Positions 45,627 to 55,408 of a stretch of DNA of 64,000 nucleotides are shown one piece after another. Origin of the DNA: JAAURS01 sp044923475 (GTDB lineage: Bacteria; Cyanobacteriota; Cyanobacteriia; Thermosynechococcales; Thermosynechococcaceae). Position numbers and translations under genes: made by a program. How positions within the stretch are numbered: position 1 is the stretch's first letter; each line of letters begins with the position of its first letter. The notes under the pieces were generated by a model. That model had not been told where the DNA came from and did not search any database. It worked only from the letters and a program-made list of their open reading frames with translations. Location: contig NZ_CP137338.1 in assembly GCF_044923475.1 (NCBI RefSeq), forward strand, positions 5,208,001-5,272,000. Direction: 5' to 3'.

Positions 45627-46448
45627 TTAAATTTCTTCTACAAATCTATTGCTTTGGTGCTTAAAAACTCGATGCCCAATAGGGAGCAGAACAATTGTTA
45701 ATACTACTGTCAAGAGCAAAGGCATCCAATCTGGATGCTTGCCATACATCAAAATAGAACGATATGCATTGACCAAATTTACCATTGGATTAAGGAAATA
45801 GAATATATGGTACTTAGAAGGCACATTCTTGATATCATAGAAAATAGGGGTAACATAAAACAACAATTGGAGAAGAACGCCGAGCGTATGTTGCGTATCG
45901 CGAAAAGTAACATTCAGAGCTGCCAAAAAATATGACAAGCTTACCGTAAAAATAAACTGAATAGCTTGTAGTAGGGGAAGAAGAATAATAATGGGTTGAA
46001 AGCGTACTCCATCAACAATCAAAAAAATGAATAAAACGGGTAGTGCCAAAATGAAGTGAATCAGGCCAGTGGTCACAGTTACGACAGGCAAAATTTCATT
46101 AGGGAAGCCAGGTTGTCGAATTAAAGCACGGTTACTGATAATAACCCCAGTTGCTTGAAACAAAGAGCTTTGAAACCAAGTCCAGACCAGTAATCCTGTA
46201 AATACAAAAGAAGAGTACTGAGGAACATTGACAGGTAAAATTACCTGAAAAATGAAGATAAATACTATCAGTTGCAGTAGTGGACTGATCAACGTCCAAG
46301 CAATACCCAGCAACGATCGCTTATAAAGCAACTTCATGTCTCGATCGACCAGCGATCGAAGCAAATCGTAGAGATAACGAAGCCTTAGTCGCCGATGCCG
46401 CAATTTAAATTCCGAGCGTTGAGTTATGGACATTTTGAAAGAACCCAT
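45627..46448 (-). CDS. wzm: Polysaccharide ABC exporter permease (Wzm-like)
   Basis: 273 aa with six membrane helices and the ABC-2 permease pattern: a basic N-terminal amphipathic part (YLYDLLRSLVDRDMKLLYKR), then GIAWTLISPLLQLIVF and a TPIFYDIKNVPSKYHIFYFL loop. Partner of the Wzt-like ATPase for export of a lipid-linked glycan. Start taken at 46448; the Met five codons later (MSITQRSEF) is equally possible. Confidence 0.9.
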   Translation of the reverse strand: MGSFKMSITQRSEFKLRHRRLRLRYLYDLLRSLVDRDMKLLYKRSLLGIAWTLISPLLQLIVFIFIFQVILPVNVPQYSSFVFTGLLVWTWFQSSLFQATGVIISNRALIRQPGFPNEILPVVTVTTGLIHFILALPVLFIFLIVDGVRFQPIIILLPLLQAIQFIFTVSLSYFLAALNVTFRDTQHTLGVLLQLLFYVTPIFYDIKNVPSKYHIFYFLNPMVNLVNAYRSILMYGKHPDWMPLLLTVVLTIVLLPIGHRVFKHQSNRFVEEI

Positions 46449-46474
46449 ATTGAATACTAGAATTTACTTTGTAG

Positions 46475-49159
46475 TCACCTTGAAACTTGAATCTTTGCGT
46501 TTTGATTCACGGCTTCTTCGGAAAGAACCGGAGTAGTACTTAGAATGTCCTGCGATGGTAGTACCAAAGATTTGCTACGGCCGATGAGAAGAACACGACA
46601 ATGGGAGTATGAGAAATAGAGGGAACCGACCAAATTACCTGCAATCTCCAGCAAGGTCATCCAAAGGGGATGATACTTCCAGCCCCGTAAGTGGAAATAG
46701 ATCCGATAAAAGTGCTGTAAGGGTAAGCCTACGAGTAATCGTGCTAGTACACGCAGATCCCCATCTTGAATTAAAGTGCTCAGTTGATAGGCAACGTGTC
46801 CTTTGCCATCGTTGAAGATTTGGCGACGCAAAGTAGACATATCCCGGCTGTGTTGATGCCATACACAAGCCGTCGGTTGATAAACTATCGTATACCCAGC
46901 TTTTAGGATTTTATAAAACAGGTACAGGTCATCTCCACTCCCTGCAGGTGTTCCGCGACCCAAATGCTCTTCCATCAAACCGATTTGAGGTTGATTAAAA
47001 AGAAGGGTGCGAAAGGCGGCGTTGGTGCAAGAGCCAAAATCCCAAGTTGGAACGGAGCGATAGAGACATGCCTCGAATCGATCGCCATTGGCTTCAAAGC
47101 GCTCGAACCCTCGACCCAGCGTGCCATACAACTCAAACCATCGTTGTGCAGGAGTTTCTAACTCCAATGGCAGAATATTCCCTGTTACTGCCATCACTTC
47201 ATGGCGCGCAAAGGGGGCCAGCAAGTTTTCCAGCCAGGTCTCTGAAACCGTAATATCATCATCCAGGGTGATGATAATTTCTCCCGTGCTGGCAAGAATG
47301 CCACGATTTCGAGCATAAGATATGCCTCGTCGCGGTTCATGCAGTAAAAACACATTGGGGAATTGTTTAACGATGGGAGCGGTTAGCCCGGATTTTGGAT
47401 TGTTATCTACGACTAAGATCTGAGGGGAGCGGTGGGCTGTTTGAGCCACTAGATGAGTCAGGCAGCGATGCAAGCTCTGGGGGCGATCGCAAGTGCTAAT
47501 TACAATGGAAATTGACACTTCAGTTGGCAACTGTTCTGGCAAAGATTGGCGAGGTTCGCCACTCAGTTTTTGAGCGAGCAGATTGGAAATAAGCGTCCAG
47601 CATAAGTCTTTACTCAAATTAAATCGAGCCTGGAGAATTTCTAGTCCTAAACTGTTAGCGATCGCCTCAATCAGGCGATCCTGACTGATAGGTTGGTACG
47701 TGTTATGAATATGTACGCTGCCCATTGGGGATTGATGCCAGGTCGCAAACAGCCGCACCTCGGAGTAACAGGCTGCATCAGTCATATCGGGGAGTGGCTG
47801 GCTCAACTCAACAGTCAGCACAGCCACTCTCGGTTGTCGAGGTGGCACATTGACCTGCCAGTTCTGAATTTCTCGAAGAGTTGATGGCTGGGGTGAGGCA
47901 CTGAAGCTGGCTTCAATCTCCTTGGCTCTGCGTCGGGCAGTTCGATAACGACCAAAGTTCTGGAAGAAACCCCGAAGCTCTGCCAAAATCAGATCTCGTG
48001 GAAATCGCAATGGATGGACAAAAGAAATCAGCAAGCGGCGAATATGCCACCATGCCAACCAGTAAACGCTCAGAAAAAGAAAGTTAAACTGTTCATCGGG
48101 ATAACGATGAATTCCACAAGTGAAGTAGGAATATAAGCCAATCCCGTTATTGGCAATTTGAGTTCGCAGTTTGGCATAGTCTTGGCGATGGCGATGGCGA
48201 ACGATGGCATTTGGCTCATAAACCAAGGTGTGACCCTCTTTTAAGACGCGGAAATACATCTCTAGGTCGCCGCCACCATTCGTCACGGTGCCCACATCCA
48301 TCGCTGGGTCAAAATAGCCAATGTCGTCAAACACACATCGGCGATAAGCCATATTGGCACCCGCCCCAAATTGTCCGGTACCCAGCAACCCCCAGGGCAT
48401 TTTGCTCCCTTTGTCCACCCGACGCCACTTGCGCTGAAAGCCTCTTCCAAAGCCGCCGTACATCTCAAATAAAACCTGGGGCTCCATCTCTAATTCATAC
48501 GGCACTACTAAGCCTGTTACTGCCATAACATCAGGGTTTTGAGCAAAAACTCGAGCCAAAGCTTTTACCCAACCTGAGTCCACAATCACATCATCATCCG
48601 TATAGGCAATAACTTCACCCCGTGCTTCTAAAATAGCTCGGTTACGCGCCCAATCTAATCCAGGTCGGGGTTCGCAGACATAACGAGCATTAGTGTAATG
48701 TTGTACGACTTTCTCGGTGGAATCGCTGGTGGGAGCGTTGTCCACGACCAGAATATCGAGGTGCGGGTAGTCCAACTTGCTGATGGCCTCGAGGCAGAGT
48801 CTCATATCATCTGGGCGATCGCGCGTACAAACCGCCACCGTCACCAATGGCCATTCCCCCACATATTCCACCGGAGGCAAATTGATTAAATCTTCTAACT
48901 TGAGATCCCCCGATCGCTGTGGCGACGCCAAACCATTCTTCAGCAATTGAGAAATAATGGCCCAACTATGCTGCTCCAAAATCAGCTTGCTGAGCGTTGC
49001 AGCAGTACAGCGTCCTAACGAAACGGGCGCTTTGACATATCCTAGGGGCACACCATGCAGGCGAACTAGCCCCTGCAAACCCATATACTTCTCTAACCCA
49101 TCAAAGGTGGGAACGGGTTGACTGAGTTCAATATCAACAACTTTAATGGGATATAGCAT
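46475..49159 (-). CDS. Tandem-duplicated double GT2 glycosyltransferase
   Basis: 894 aa from the ATG at 49159 (MLYPIKVVDIELSQPVP), chosen because it falls 17 nt after the upstream gene's stop; the longer frame overlaps that gene. The protein is two copies of one unit. Unit 1 (about 5-440) has a roughly 95-aa prefix with VELSQ-like ELSQPVP and then a GT-A domain (TVAVCTRDRPDD, VVDNAPTSD, YTDDDVIVD). Unit 2 (about 445-894) repeats the prefix (VELSQPLP) and GT-A (SIVISTCDRPQS, VVDNNPKSG, LDDDITVS). Both catalytic DDD motifs are intact, so two sugars may be transferred in sequence. Confidence 0.88.
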   Translation of the reverse strand: MLYPIKVVDIELSQPVPTFDGLEKYMGLQGLVRLHGVPLGYVKAPVSLGRCTAATLSKLILEQHSWAIISQLLKNGLASPQRSGDLKLEDLINLPPVEYVGEWPLVTVAVCTRDRPDDMRLCLEAISKLDYPHLDILVVDNAPTSDSTEKVVQHYTNARYVCEPRPGLDWARNRAILEARGEVIAYTDDDVIVDSGWVKALARVFAQNPDVMAVTGLVVPYELEMEPQVLFEMYGGFGRGFQRKWRRVDKGSKMPWGLLGTGQFGAGANMAYRRCVFDDIGYFDPAMDVGTVTNGGGDLEMYFRVLKEGHTLVYEPNAIVRHRHRQDYAKLRTQIANNGIGLYSYFTCGIHRYPDEQFNFLFLSVYWLAWWHIRRLLISFVHPLRFPRDLILAELRGFFQNFGRYRTARRRAKEIEASFSASPQPSTLREIQNWQVNVPPRQPRVAVLTVELSQPLPDMTDAACYSEVRLFATWHQSPMGSVHIHNTYQPISQDRLIEAIANSLGLEILQARFNLSKDLCWTLISNLLAQKLSGEPRQSLPEQLPTEVSISIVISTCDRPQSLHRCLTHLVAQTAHRSPQILVVDNNPKSGLTAPIVKQFPNVFLLHEPRRGISYARNRGILASTGEIIITLDDDITVSETWLENLLAPFARHEVMAVTGNILPLELETPAQRWFELYGTLGRGFERFEANGDRFEACLYRSVPTWDFGSCTNAAFRTLLFNQPQIGLMEEHLGRGTPAGSGDDLYLFYKILKAGYTIVYQPTACVWHQHSRDMSTLRRQIFNDGKGHVAYQLSTLIQDGDLRVLARLLVGLPLQHFYRIYFHLRGWKYHPLWMTLLEIAGNLVGSLYFSYSHCRVLLIGRSKSLVLPSQDILSTTPVLSEEAVNQNAKIQVSR

Positions 49160-49176
49160 CGATAAAATCCTAGAGC

Positions 49177-50304
49177 TTAAATTTTCGACAACAACTGATG
49201 CAGAAACGCCCCAAACCAGACCTTGAATAGGATTTGCAGAACATTGATTTGCAGTGCGGGCAGGAGGATTGTAGAACTGCAAGCGGGAGTAGGAGAACGA
49301 AACCCATGAATGGGGTGAGACAGAATGGGCGCTGGCTTGGCCTCCTTGCTGGAGAATTGCCATGATTCCGCTGCAAGTTTGGCAAAACTCTTGACGAGCA
49401 GAAGATAGAATCCCAACCGCCCTAGCGGGGTAACGGGATCGACTTTAACTGCTTGCCGCAGCCAAAATAGGGTGACGCGGGCATTTCCAGAGGTATCGCT
49501 CTGATGCGCCAAATATAAGTAAAAACTACTGCGGGATAAGCAATAGAGAAACCCCGGAATTTCTGGGTGGTTCTGTCGGATGGTCTGCAGCATTAATTGC
49601 TGCGATCGCGCCATGGTGCCATAGTCGCGAGACATACTATCCGAAATTTTGCGGTAACCGACTAAAAATTCTGGCACCACACCAAATTGATAACGTTCCG
49701 CAATTCGGAGATAAAGATCCCAATCTTCACAACCTTGAGCATTCTGCTGTTTGAATTCACACCGATACCCGCCCACAGACTCTATACAGGTTCGCCGCAT
49801 TAGGGTCGCACTGGCATTCCCGATAAAATTATGGCAGATCAAAGTCGCATAAACAGCTCCCTCAATTTGAGCCGCGTGAAACCCGCCACTGGGTAAATCC
49901 GCCTCGTCGATATCGACGGACCAGGAATAGATTAACCCCACCGATTCAGAGGCTCGCATCAAGCAGTTCACCTGCTTTTCTAGATTTTCGGGAAACCAGA
50001 GATCGTCGGCATCAATGGGTGCGATCAACGCCCCCTTTGCGCGCGCAAGCGCCAGATTGCGCGCGGCGGCGACCCCTGCATTCTCCTGCTGTAGCAAGAT
50101 CGCGCGCCGATCCTGTCGGGCGATCGACTCGACAATGGCCGCAGTCCGATCCGTCGAGCCATCATCTACGACTAATACTTCAAGATGGCGGTAGGTTTGA
50201 GCTAAGACAGACTGTAACGTTCTAGCAATAAAAACTTCGGCATTGTAGGCAGGAATGATGACGGAAACGAGAGGATCTGTTGGCGGTTGAGGCTGAACGT
50301 CCAT
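49177..50304 (-). CDS. GT2-family glycosyltransferase
   Basis: 375 aa with a classical inverting GT-A domain: VSVIIPAYNAEVFIARTLQS, VVDDGSTDRT, and the DXD-like IDADDLWF. A C-terminal helical region follows (from about 260). Acceptor not known. It sits 17 nt before the double-GT2 gene on the same strand, so the two are probably co-translated. Confidence 0.9.
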   Translation of the reverse strand: MDVQPQPPTDPLVSVIIPAYNAEVFIARTLQSVLAQTYRHLEVLVVDDGSTDRTAAIVESIARQDRRAILLQQENAGVAAARNLALARAKGALIAPIDADDLWFPENLEKQVNCLMRASESVGLIYSWSVDIDEADLPSGGFHAAQIEGAVYATLICHNFIGNASATLMRRTCIESVGGYRCEFKQQNAQGCEDWDLYLRIAERYQFGVVPEFLVGYRKISDSMSRDYGTMARSQQLMLQTIRQNHPEIPGFLYCLSRSSFYLYLAHQSDTSGNARVTLFWLRQAVKVDPVTPLGRLGFYLLLVKSFAKLAAESWQFSSKEAKPAPILSHPIHGFRSPTPACSSTILLPALQINVLQILFKVWFGAFLHQLLSKI

Positions 50305-50375
50305 GAGTTCTATGTTTGGGTTAATTAAAATCCAGGATTAAAAATCGGTTGTCAATATTTTTTAAGGAAGCGTTG

Positions 50376-51431
50376 TCATTGAGCTATCTTTTGCTTGAGA
50401 CGCTCCCCCCAATACAAGCTGGTGCCGATGAACAAGGCGAAGCCGCTGTAGAGGTAATACAGCCAGTGCATTCCGACTGCCTTAATGGCAAAGATCGCTC
50501 CCCGTTTTTGCAAAAAGAAGCGGTAAACCGACCGATTTAGATATAAGAGCAACGCGGCCACGAGCAACGCGCCTGCAATCGCCTCAAAGCGATAGAAGCT
50601 TGCCAGCAAAAAAAGCAACAATAGATAAACTGAGATCGCACTCAATCGGCTGCTCAGTTGCAGGTTGAGATCATCGACTAACCCAGAGGGGTAGCTGAGC
50701 AGCAAGCGAGTCCAGGGAATCGCGCGATCGCAAACATCTGTTTGGAGCAAACCTTTAAAGGACCAGGCTTTGTGATGCTTCACTTGCACCTGCTTTGCTA
50801 AATAAATGGAACCGCCTGCCTGACGCAGGCGATAGCCCAACTCGATATCTTCAATACTGGGGCGCGGGTAACGAACTTCATCAAAGCCCCTCAACGCTAA
50901 AAAGGTCGAACGCTTGACCGCCCCACACCCCGCCCAAAATGTAGAAGCAACTTCACAGCCCGTTTGGTGCGTGTAGTGATGCAAGAGATTTTTATACTGA
51001 GCCACAAAATTAGGGGCTTTGGGCGCATCGTCGTAGGAGCCAAAAACCGCATCCGTCTCTGGATGTTGCTCTAAAACGCCGACCAGTTGCGCCAACGTCT
51101 GCGGATGAATTTCACAATCGGCATCCAGGAAGCAAAGGTACTCCCCTGTCGCAAACTGCGCGCCCAGATTGCGCGCAACGCCAGGGCCTCGTCTTCCCTC
51201 CGTGCTGAAGATGGTAGCCCCAGCATTGGCCGCGACGATCGCGGATCTATCCGTCGAGCCATCATCCACCACAATCCATTCCCAGCTAGGGTCTTTGAAC
51301 TGGGCGATCGCCTTCAGACAAGCCAACCATGCCTCTCCGCCGTTATAAACAGGCACAATAATCGAGAGCAAAGGGGCTGGGCTGACGTTCTCCTCGCCGC
51401 TCGCGGACAGACTCAGCTCGCTCACAGCCAA
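50376..51431 (-). CDS. Membrane-associated GT2 glycosyltransferase
   Basis: 351 aa. GT-A domain (LSIIVPVYNGGEAWLACLKA, VVDDGSTDRSA, FLDADCEI, and the acceptor-site ED in PSIEDIELGYRLR). Three C-terminal membrane helices follow (from about 265), placing the enzyme at the inner membrane. Its start overlaps the end of the flavoprotein gene by 10 nt, indicating a tight operon. Confidence 0.88.
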   Translation of the reverse strand: MAVSELSLSASGEENVSPAPLLSIIVPVYNGGEAWLACLKAIAQFKDPSWEWIVVDDGSTDRSAIVAANAGATIFSTEGRRGPGVARNLGAQFATGEYLCFLDADCEIHPQTLAQLVGVLEQHPETDAVFGSYDDAPKAPNFVAQYKNLLHHYTHQTGCEVASTFWAGCGAVKRSTFLALRGFDEVRYPRPSIEDIELGYRLRQAGGSIYLAKQVQVKHHKAWSFKGLLQTDVCDRAIPWTRLLLSYPSGLVDDLNLQLSSRLSAISVYLLLLFLLASFYRFEAIAGALLVAALLLYLNRSVYRFFLQKRGAIFAIKAVGMHWLYYLYSGFALFIGTSLYWGERLKQKIAQ

Positions 51432-52864
51432 CGACCTGTCGTACTTACAAGCGGTTTCACCTCTGGACTCTCCTCTGGGAACAATTCCTTAACGAGACGG
51501 AAAACATCCTCAATCACACCGTCGCTATTCATGTAGTGGAACGCTCCAGTTCTGCCTACTAGATGTAAGGTCGGCCACTGAGCGAGATAATCTTTTACCA
51601 CCTGCAATTTCTCTTGATAGCCGATCCGGTAAACTGGGTAGGCATAAGGAACCCGTAAGACCCAGCTTTTATAGACCTCGTTCTTATCGATCCAGCCAAT
51701 CTCATTCATCTGCTCGACCACCTTAGCCAGCAGATCGCTATCGGAGAGATCCCAGGTGAACTCGCCTCGGCTCGAGAAAATCTCAACCACCAGAGAGGTA
51801 AAATCCTGGGAGGGAACCATTTCCTCCGACCAATTTTTAGGTTCGTGAGTGCGGCCAAACAGCAATTGCTTCATTGGAAAATACGTCCAGCTATCTTGAC
51901 TCACCTGTTTTTTCTGGAGCGCCAGAAACAGACAGATGATGTCTCGATATTCCAAGCTGCATTTTTCTAAAATCTCTGGGCTTCCCAGCTCGCTTGGGAT
52001 GGCCTTTAAGAGACAGTCGAGGGGAATGGTCGAAATAACCCGGTCTGCAAGAAGGGTTTCTCGGGTGCCATCCTGGCGCTCTACCACCACCTGAAATCCC
52101 AGATCTTGAGGGATGCAATGGGTAAGGGCTGTACTGGTGTAAATAACACCACCCATGTCTAGGATTTCTTGCTGCAATGCCTCTGGAATCATGCCAAATC
52201 CGGCACGAGGATAATAAAATTGAGAAATCGCTGTTTCGCTCACCTCCTTTTGGGGGACGACAAACCCTTTGAGAATGCGCCAGAAACTCAGCACTTTAAT
52301 CCGCTGAAATGCCCAACTTGCTGCCAGTTGATCGCAGGGAATTCCCCATACTTTCTCGGTATAGGGCTTGAAGAAAACTGAATAGAGGGCCTTGCCATAG
52401 CGTTTGATCACCCAATCCTCAAACGAAATTTCGCGTCGGCCTTTTTCGGAGACAAGTCTGGCTTTGATATAGCTGGCAACCATATAAAATGCCCGCCACG
52501 GCGAGAAGAAGAATAAAGCATTTGGCAAACGAATCGGATAATCCACAAACTGACCGCCGAGATGAATGTGGCTGACGCGCGGAACGACTCGCAAATCTGT
52601 CTTGAGGAGATCTTTAATCCACTGCACCACGGAGGGATTATTACTATGAAATCGGTGCCCGCCAATATCGAATCGAAACCCTTCATGGGTAAATGTGCGG
52701 GCGAGCCCCCCCACTTCTGCACCTTTTTCAACCAGGGTGACCCGACATCCGCGCTTGAGCAGGGCTTGCGCCGTAGCCAACCCCGCAACCCCTCCCCCTA
52801 AAATTACAAAATGCCGATCTTTTTTTAGATTGAGAGACAAAGGCGATGGGGCTAGCGATTCCAT
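51422..52864 (-). CDS. UDP-galactopyranose-mutase-like FAD/NAD-binding protein
   Basis: 480 aa. N-terminal dinucleotide motif VILGGGVAGLATAQALLKRG, then GGLARTFTHEGFRFDIGGHRF and a central EKVWGIP. Related flavoproteins rearrange UDP-sugars (galactopyranose to galactofuranose) or act as amine/protoporphyrinogen-type oxidases. Genomic context favours sugar chemistry. It is the first gene of the minus-strand glycan run and a paralogue of the gene at 55409-56887. Confidence 0.8.
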   Translation of the reverse strand: MESLAPSPLSLNLKKDRHFVILGGGVAGLATAQALLKRGCRVTLVEKGAEVGGLARTFTHEGFRFDIGGHRFHSNNPSVVQWIKDLLKTDLRVVPRVSHIHLGGQFVDYPIRLPNALFFFSPWRAFYMVASYIKARLVSEKGRREISFEDWVIKRYGKALYSVFFKPYTEKVWGIPCDQLAASWAFQRIKVLSFWRILKGFVVPQKEVSETAISQFYYPRAGFGMIPEALQQEILDMGGVIYTSTALTHCIPQDLGFQVVVERQDGTRETLLADRVISTIPLDCLLKAIPSELGSPEILEKCSLEYRDIICLFLALQKKQVSQDSWTYFPMKQLLFGRTHEPKNWSEEMVPSQDFTSLVVEIFSSRGEFTWDLSDSDLLAKVVEQMNEIGWIDKNEVYKSWVLRVPYAYPVYRIGYQEKLQVVKDYLAQWPTLHLVGRTGAFHYMNSDGVIEDVFRLVKELFPEESPEVKPLVSTTGRWL

Positions 52865-53426
52865 AGTTTTATTTGCAAGTTGTTACGCATATTGATTTAA
52901 TTCAGCATCGTTCGAGTATTTTGAGAAAGATACTCAAGCAAAAATATAAAAGCCGATTTGACGATTTCCAGATCGTCGTCGATCGAACGATTTACAACGC
53001 TATCTTTCCCGAGGTTCTTAAAGGATTTAGACACTTAACTATTCTTAACTCTCAATGAGACAGAGGCTTAGATAAAAATAATTTTATTCAAAGAAAGTTT
53101 ATAGATCAACACATACAATACATATAAGCCCTTCACCGGTGGAATGCCCGATGTGATTCCCTTCTTCTAACAAAGATCCCCATTTACTGCGTCAAGAAAT
53201 CACTCGTACTTTCGGTTAGCGTTTATACATATATACCTGGTTCAGTCGTGGTTTTGGAGACGCTTTAAGCTACGTGCCTAAAGATCGAGATCTTTAGGCC
53301 ATTTTTGTTTCAATCAATTTAACTTAGCTCACCGATCCTGGATTAAGCTACTTTTTTAATCTTTTTTTTGTTTGCAGCAAAAAATTCTTTGCCTGCAAGC
53401 TCAAATGCTCGCTCGCTCAACGGCGG
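52865..53426. other. 562-bp AT-rich gap with an orphan plus-strand terminator
   Basis: No confident gene. A 61-codon plus-strand frame at 52873-53058 has no recognisable family or ribosome site. The upstream regulatory DNA of the flavoprotein operon should lie at the left end. A strong intrinsic terminator for the plus strand is at 53276-53306, so a short plus-strand transcript may originate here. Confidence 0.4.
53276..53306 (+). terminator. Strong intrinsic terminator, plus strand
   Basis: Perfect 11-bp stem GCCTAAAGATC / GATCTTTAGGC with a GA loop (53276-53299), followed by CATTTTTG. No annotated plus-strand gene lies immediately upstream. On the minus strand no T-run follows, so it is directional. 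Confidence 0.75.
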
Positions 53427-55172
53427 TCATCTGGGAACAAACCGTACAAACCCAGCGCCAAGCCCCCGACTCGGATCGCGAAGTTTGATATCGATCGCGG
53501 GTTTGACAGCACAGGGTAGTGGTGCAGCCCAACAAGCCCAAGGCGGTTTGGCGGGCGAAAAGTAGGTCACGTCATTCACTTGCCTTTGCAGCAGGTCTGG
53601 ACGGTGAGGGAGCGGCGGCCACAATAAGACTGTCTGAATGCTCTGATTGGACAGCCCCATCGCGATCGATCCCGCCAACCCAAACAAGATCGGCCACTTT
53701 TTCAAATGGTTCAGGTTCGTGAAACCCAGATCGTCCCCTCGCAAAGTGTTGGCACGAGCCATAACCTGAAATTTTGTTTGGCAGAAAGTCGCGATCGCCA
53801 AAACGGGTAGCAGTACCACGTAACCCATGCCCATTCTCATAATGGGTGCTTGAGTAAGGATGAAGCCCGATCCCACAAGCGCTAAAGTCATTACCCAAAG
53901 CAATCCCTTATTTGGGTTAGCCTTAGCTGCACGAAGGACATAAAAAATCGCAAAACCCGAAAAAAGGGTAGCCACAAGAATGACCTTACCTGAGCGCTTG
54001 ATACTCACCCACTGCCACACAACCCAAAGCAGTGGGTGGATGCCCGCGGGCGCTGAGCCTAACCAGGTTCCCCATACTCGTGTTATTCCGGCCATGGTTG
54101 TAGTGTCTTGGAGAGTCTGCGACCACGGTAGATCGAGACAGAAAAAAGAAGACGGATAAGCCGGACATCCCGTTGTAAGTAATCCAAGGGCTAGGATGGG
54201 CAATAGCAAGCCTATAGCAACCCCAGTGCCTGCGAGCAATCGTTGCCAGGTGACACCCCGCCCCCCACAGTAAAAAAGTACTGATATGAATAGGAGGGGT
54301 AAGGCAGTTAGCTTGATGCTCACAGCTCCAGTCGATAAAATCAATGGCATTAAATCCGCTGTTTGGATTGTGGATGGATTTTCAGTAGACGGTTTGGCAA
54401 TAATTAAAATCGACCAAGCAATTGCTTCGATTAAAAAGATAATGGGAATATCGGGACTCGGAGAAATTAGAATCCAGGACAGATCTGGAAGCAGCAGCAG
54501 GGCCGGAATGGTTAGGAGCGAAAAAATCAAGACAAGCCAATCGCTTTGTTGAGCCTTGCGTGCCGCGAGATGGAAAAGGCTAATGCAAAAGTGAAGCACA
54601 GCTATAAACAGGACAAAGCCATTGATCGCAGCACAAACCCGACCCTGAAAGACGGGGGCATTCAAGGGGGCAGCCAGGGCAAACCAAGCTGAGACGAACC
54701 CAAATTGCGGGTTGAGTAAGGCTAAACCTGGGACTGCGCCGTATTTGGATAACCATTGAATCGCACCGTAGTGGTAAGTCGCGGTATCGAACCAAGTCAC
54801 CTGCCGACAAACGCTCGCTGCGATCGTAGCAGCGAGCGCCAGTAAACCGAGTCTCTCAAAAATAGCGAACTGCAAGCGCAAACGTGCTATTTCAGCGCGA
54901 GTTCGTTTTGAGCGCAGCGATAAGCCGCAGAGACTGGCAGCGACCATCGCTCCCACCCAGGGAGAGAGAGGTAACCCAAACGAAACGGTTAACAAAGCAA
55001 TAGCTAGAATGACAAGCCCCAGCCAGATCGCAACAATGATGCGATCGCCCGCTCTGACAAAGCAGTTTGCCTGTAATCCCTGAAGCACTGCCGTGCCGAC
55101 GATCGAGCAAGTAATGCTCAGAAAGATCCAGACCGTTATGAAGTAAAGCATCAGGACTCCCGACACAAGCAA
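53427..55172 (-). CDS. Large polytopic membrane protein, LIC_10190-like
   Basis: 581 aa with about 12 membrane helices. The first large loop, WFDTATYHYGAIQWLSKYG then VPGLALLNPQFGFVSAWF, and the C-terminal Cys-containing tail with CWAAPLPC match the LIC_10190-type membrane-protein pattern, which resembles GT-C enzymes. Location in the glycan locus supports a role in glycan assembly or modification on the outer face of the membrane. Start ATG options include residues 1 and 8. Confidence 0.7.
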   Translation of the reverse strand: MLVSGVLMLYFITVWIFLSITCSIVGTAVLQGLQANCFVRAGDRIIVAIWLGLVILAIALLTVSFGLPLSPWVGAMVAASLCGLSLRSKRTRAEIARLRLQFAIFERLGLLALAATIAASVCRQVTWFDTATYHYGAIQWLSKYGAVPGLALLNPQFGFVSAWFALAAPLNAPVFQGRVCAAINGFVLFIAVLHFCISLFHLAARKAQQSDWLVLIFSLLTIPALLLLPDLSWILISPSPDIPIIFLIEAIAWSILIIAKPSTENPSTIQTADLMPLILSTGAVSIKLTALPLLFISVLFYCGGRGVTWQRLLAGTGVAIGLLLPILALGLLTTGCPAYPSSFFCLDLPWSQTLQDTTTMAGITRVWGTWLGSAPAGIHPLLWVVWQWVSIKRSGKVILVATLFSGFAIFYVLRAAKANPNKGLLWVMTLALVGSGFILTQAPIMRMGMGYVVLLPVLAIATFCQTKFQVMARANTLRGDDLGFTNLNHLKKWPILFGLAGSIAMGLSNQSIQTVLLWPPLPHRPDLLQRQVNDVTYFSPAKPPWACWAAPLPCAVKPAIDIKLRDPSRGLGAGFVRFVPR

Positions 55173-55408
55173 GATGGATTCTGCGAAATCCTTCCCTATC
55201 CTCCAGCTTGAATAACTCAGTTGTCAAAATCTGAATGGGGTAGGCTTGAGCGCAATCGCCCCCATCGCTCTAGTATCAGCTTCTGCAATCTCCACATCGA
55301 ACAGATAGCTACAGGCCCTCAGGGGAATATAAACTAAATAAAGCCAATTTTCCTGAAATTTGAACCCTCAAGTTCGTTCATAATAAAATCTCAGGCTTTA
55401 TAGAACTA

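Noticed and set aside
52873..53058. 61-codon plus-strand frame in the 562-bp gap
   Set aside because: No Shine-Dalgarno, no recognisable motif; kept only as a possible transcript region because of the terminator downstream.
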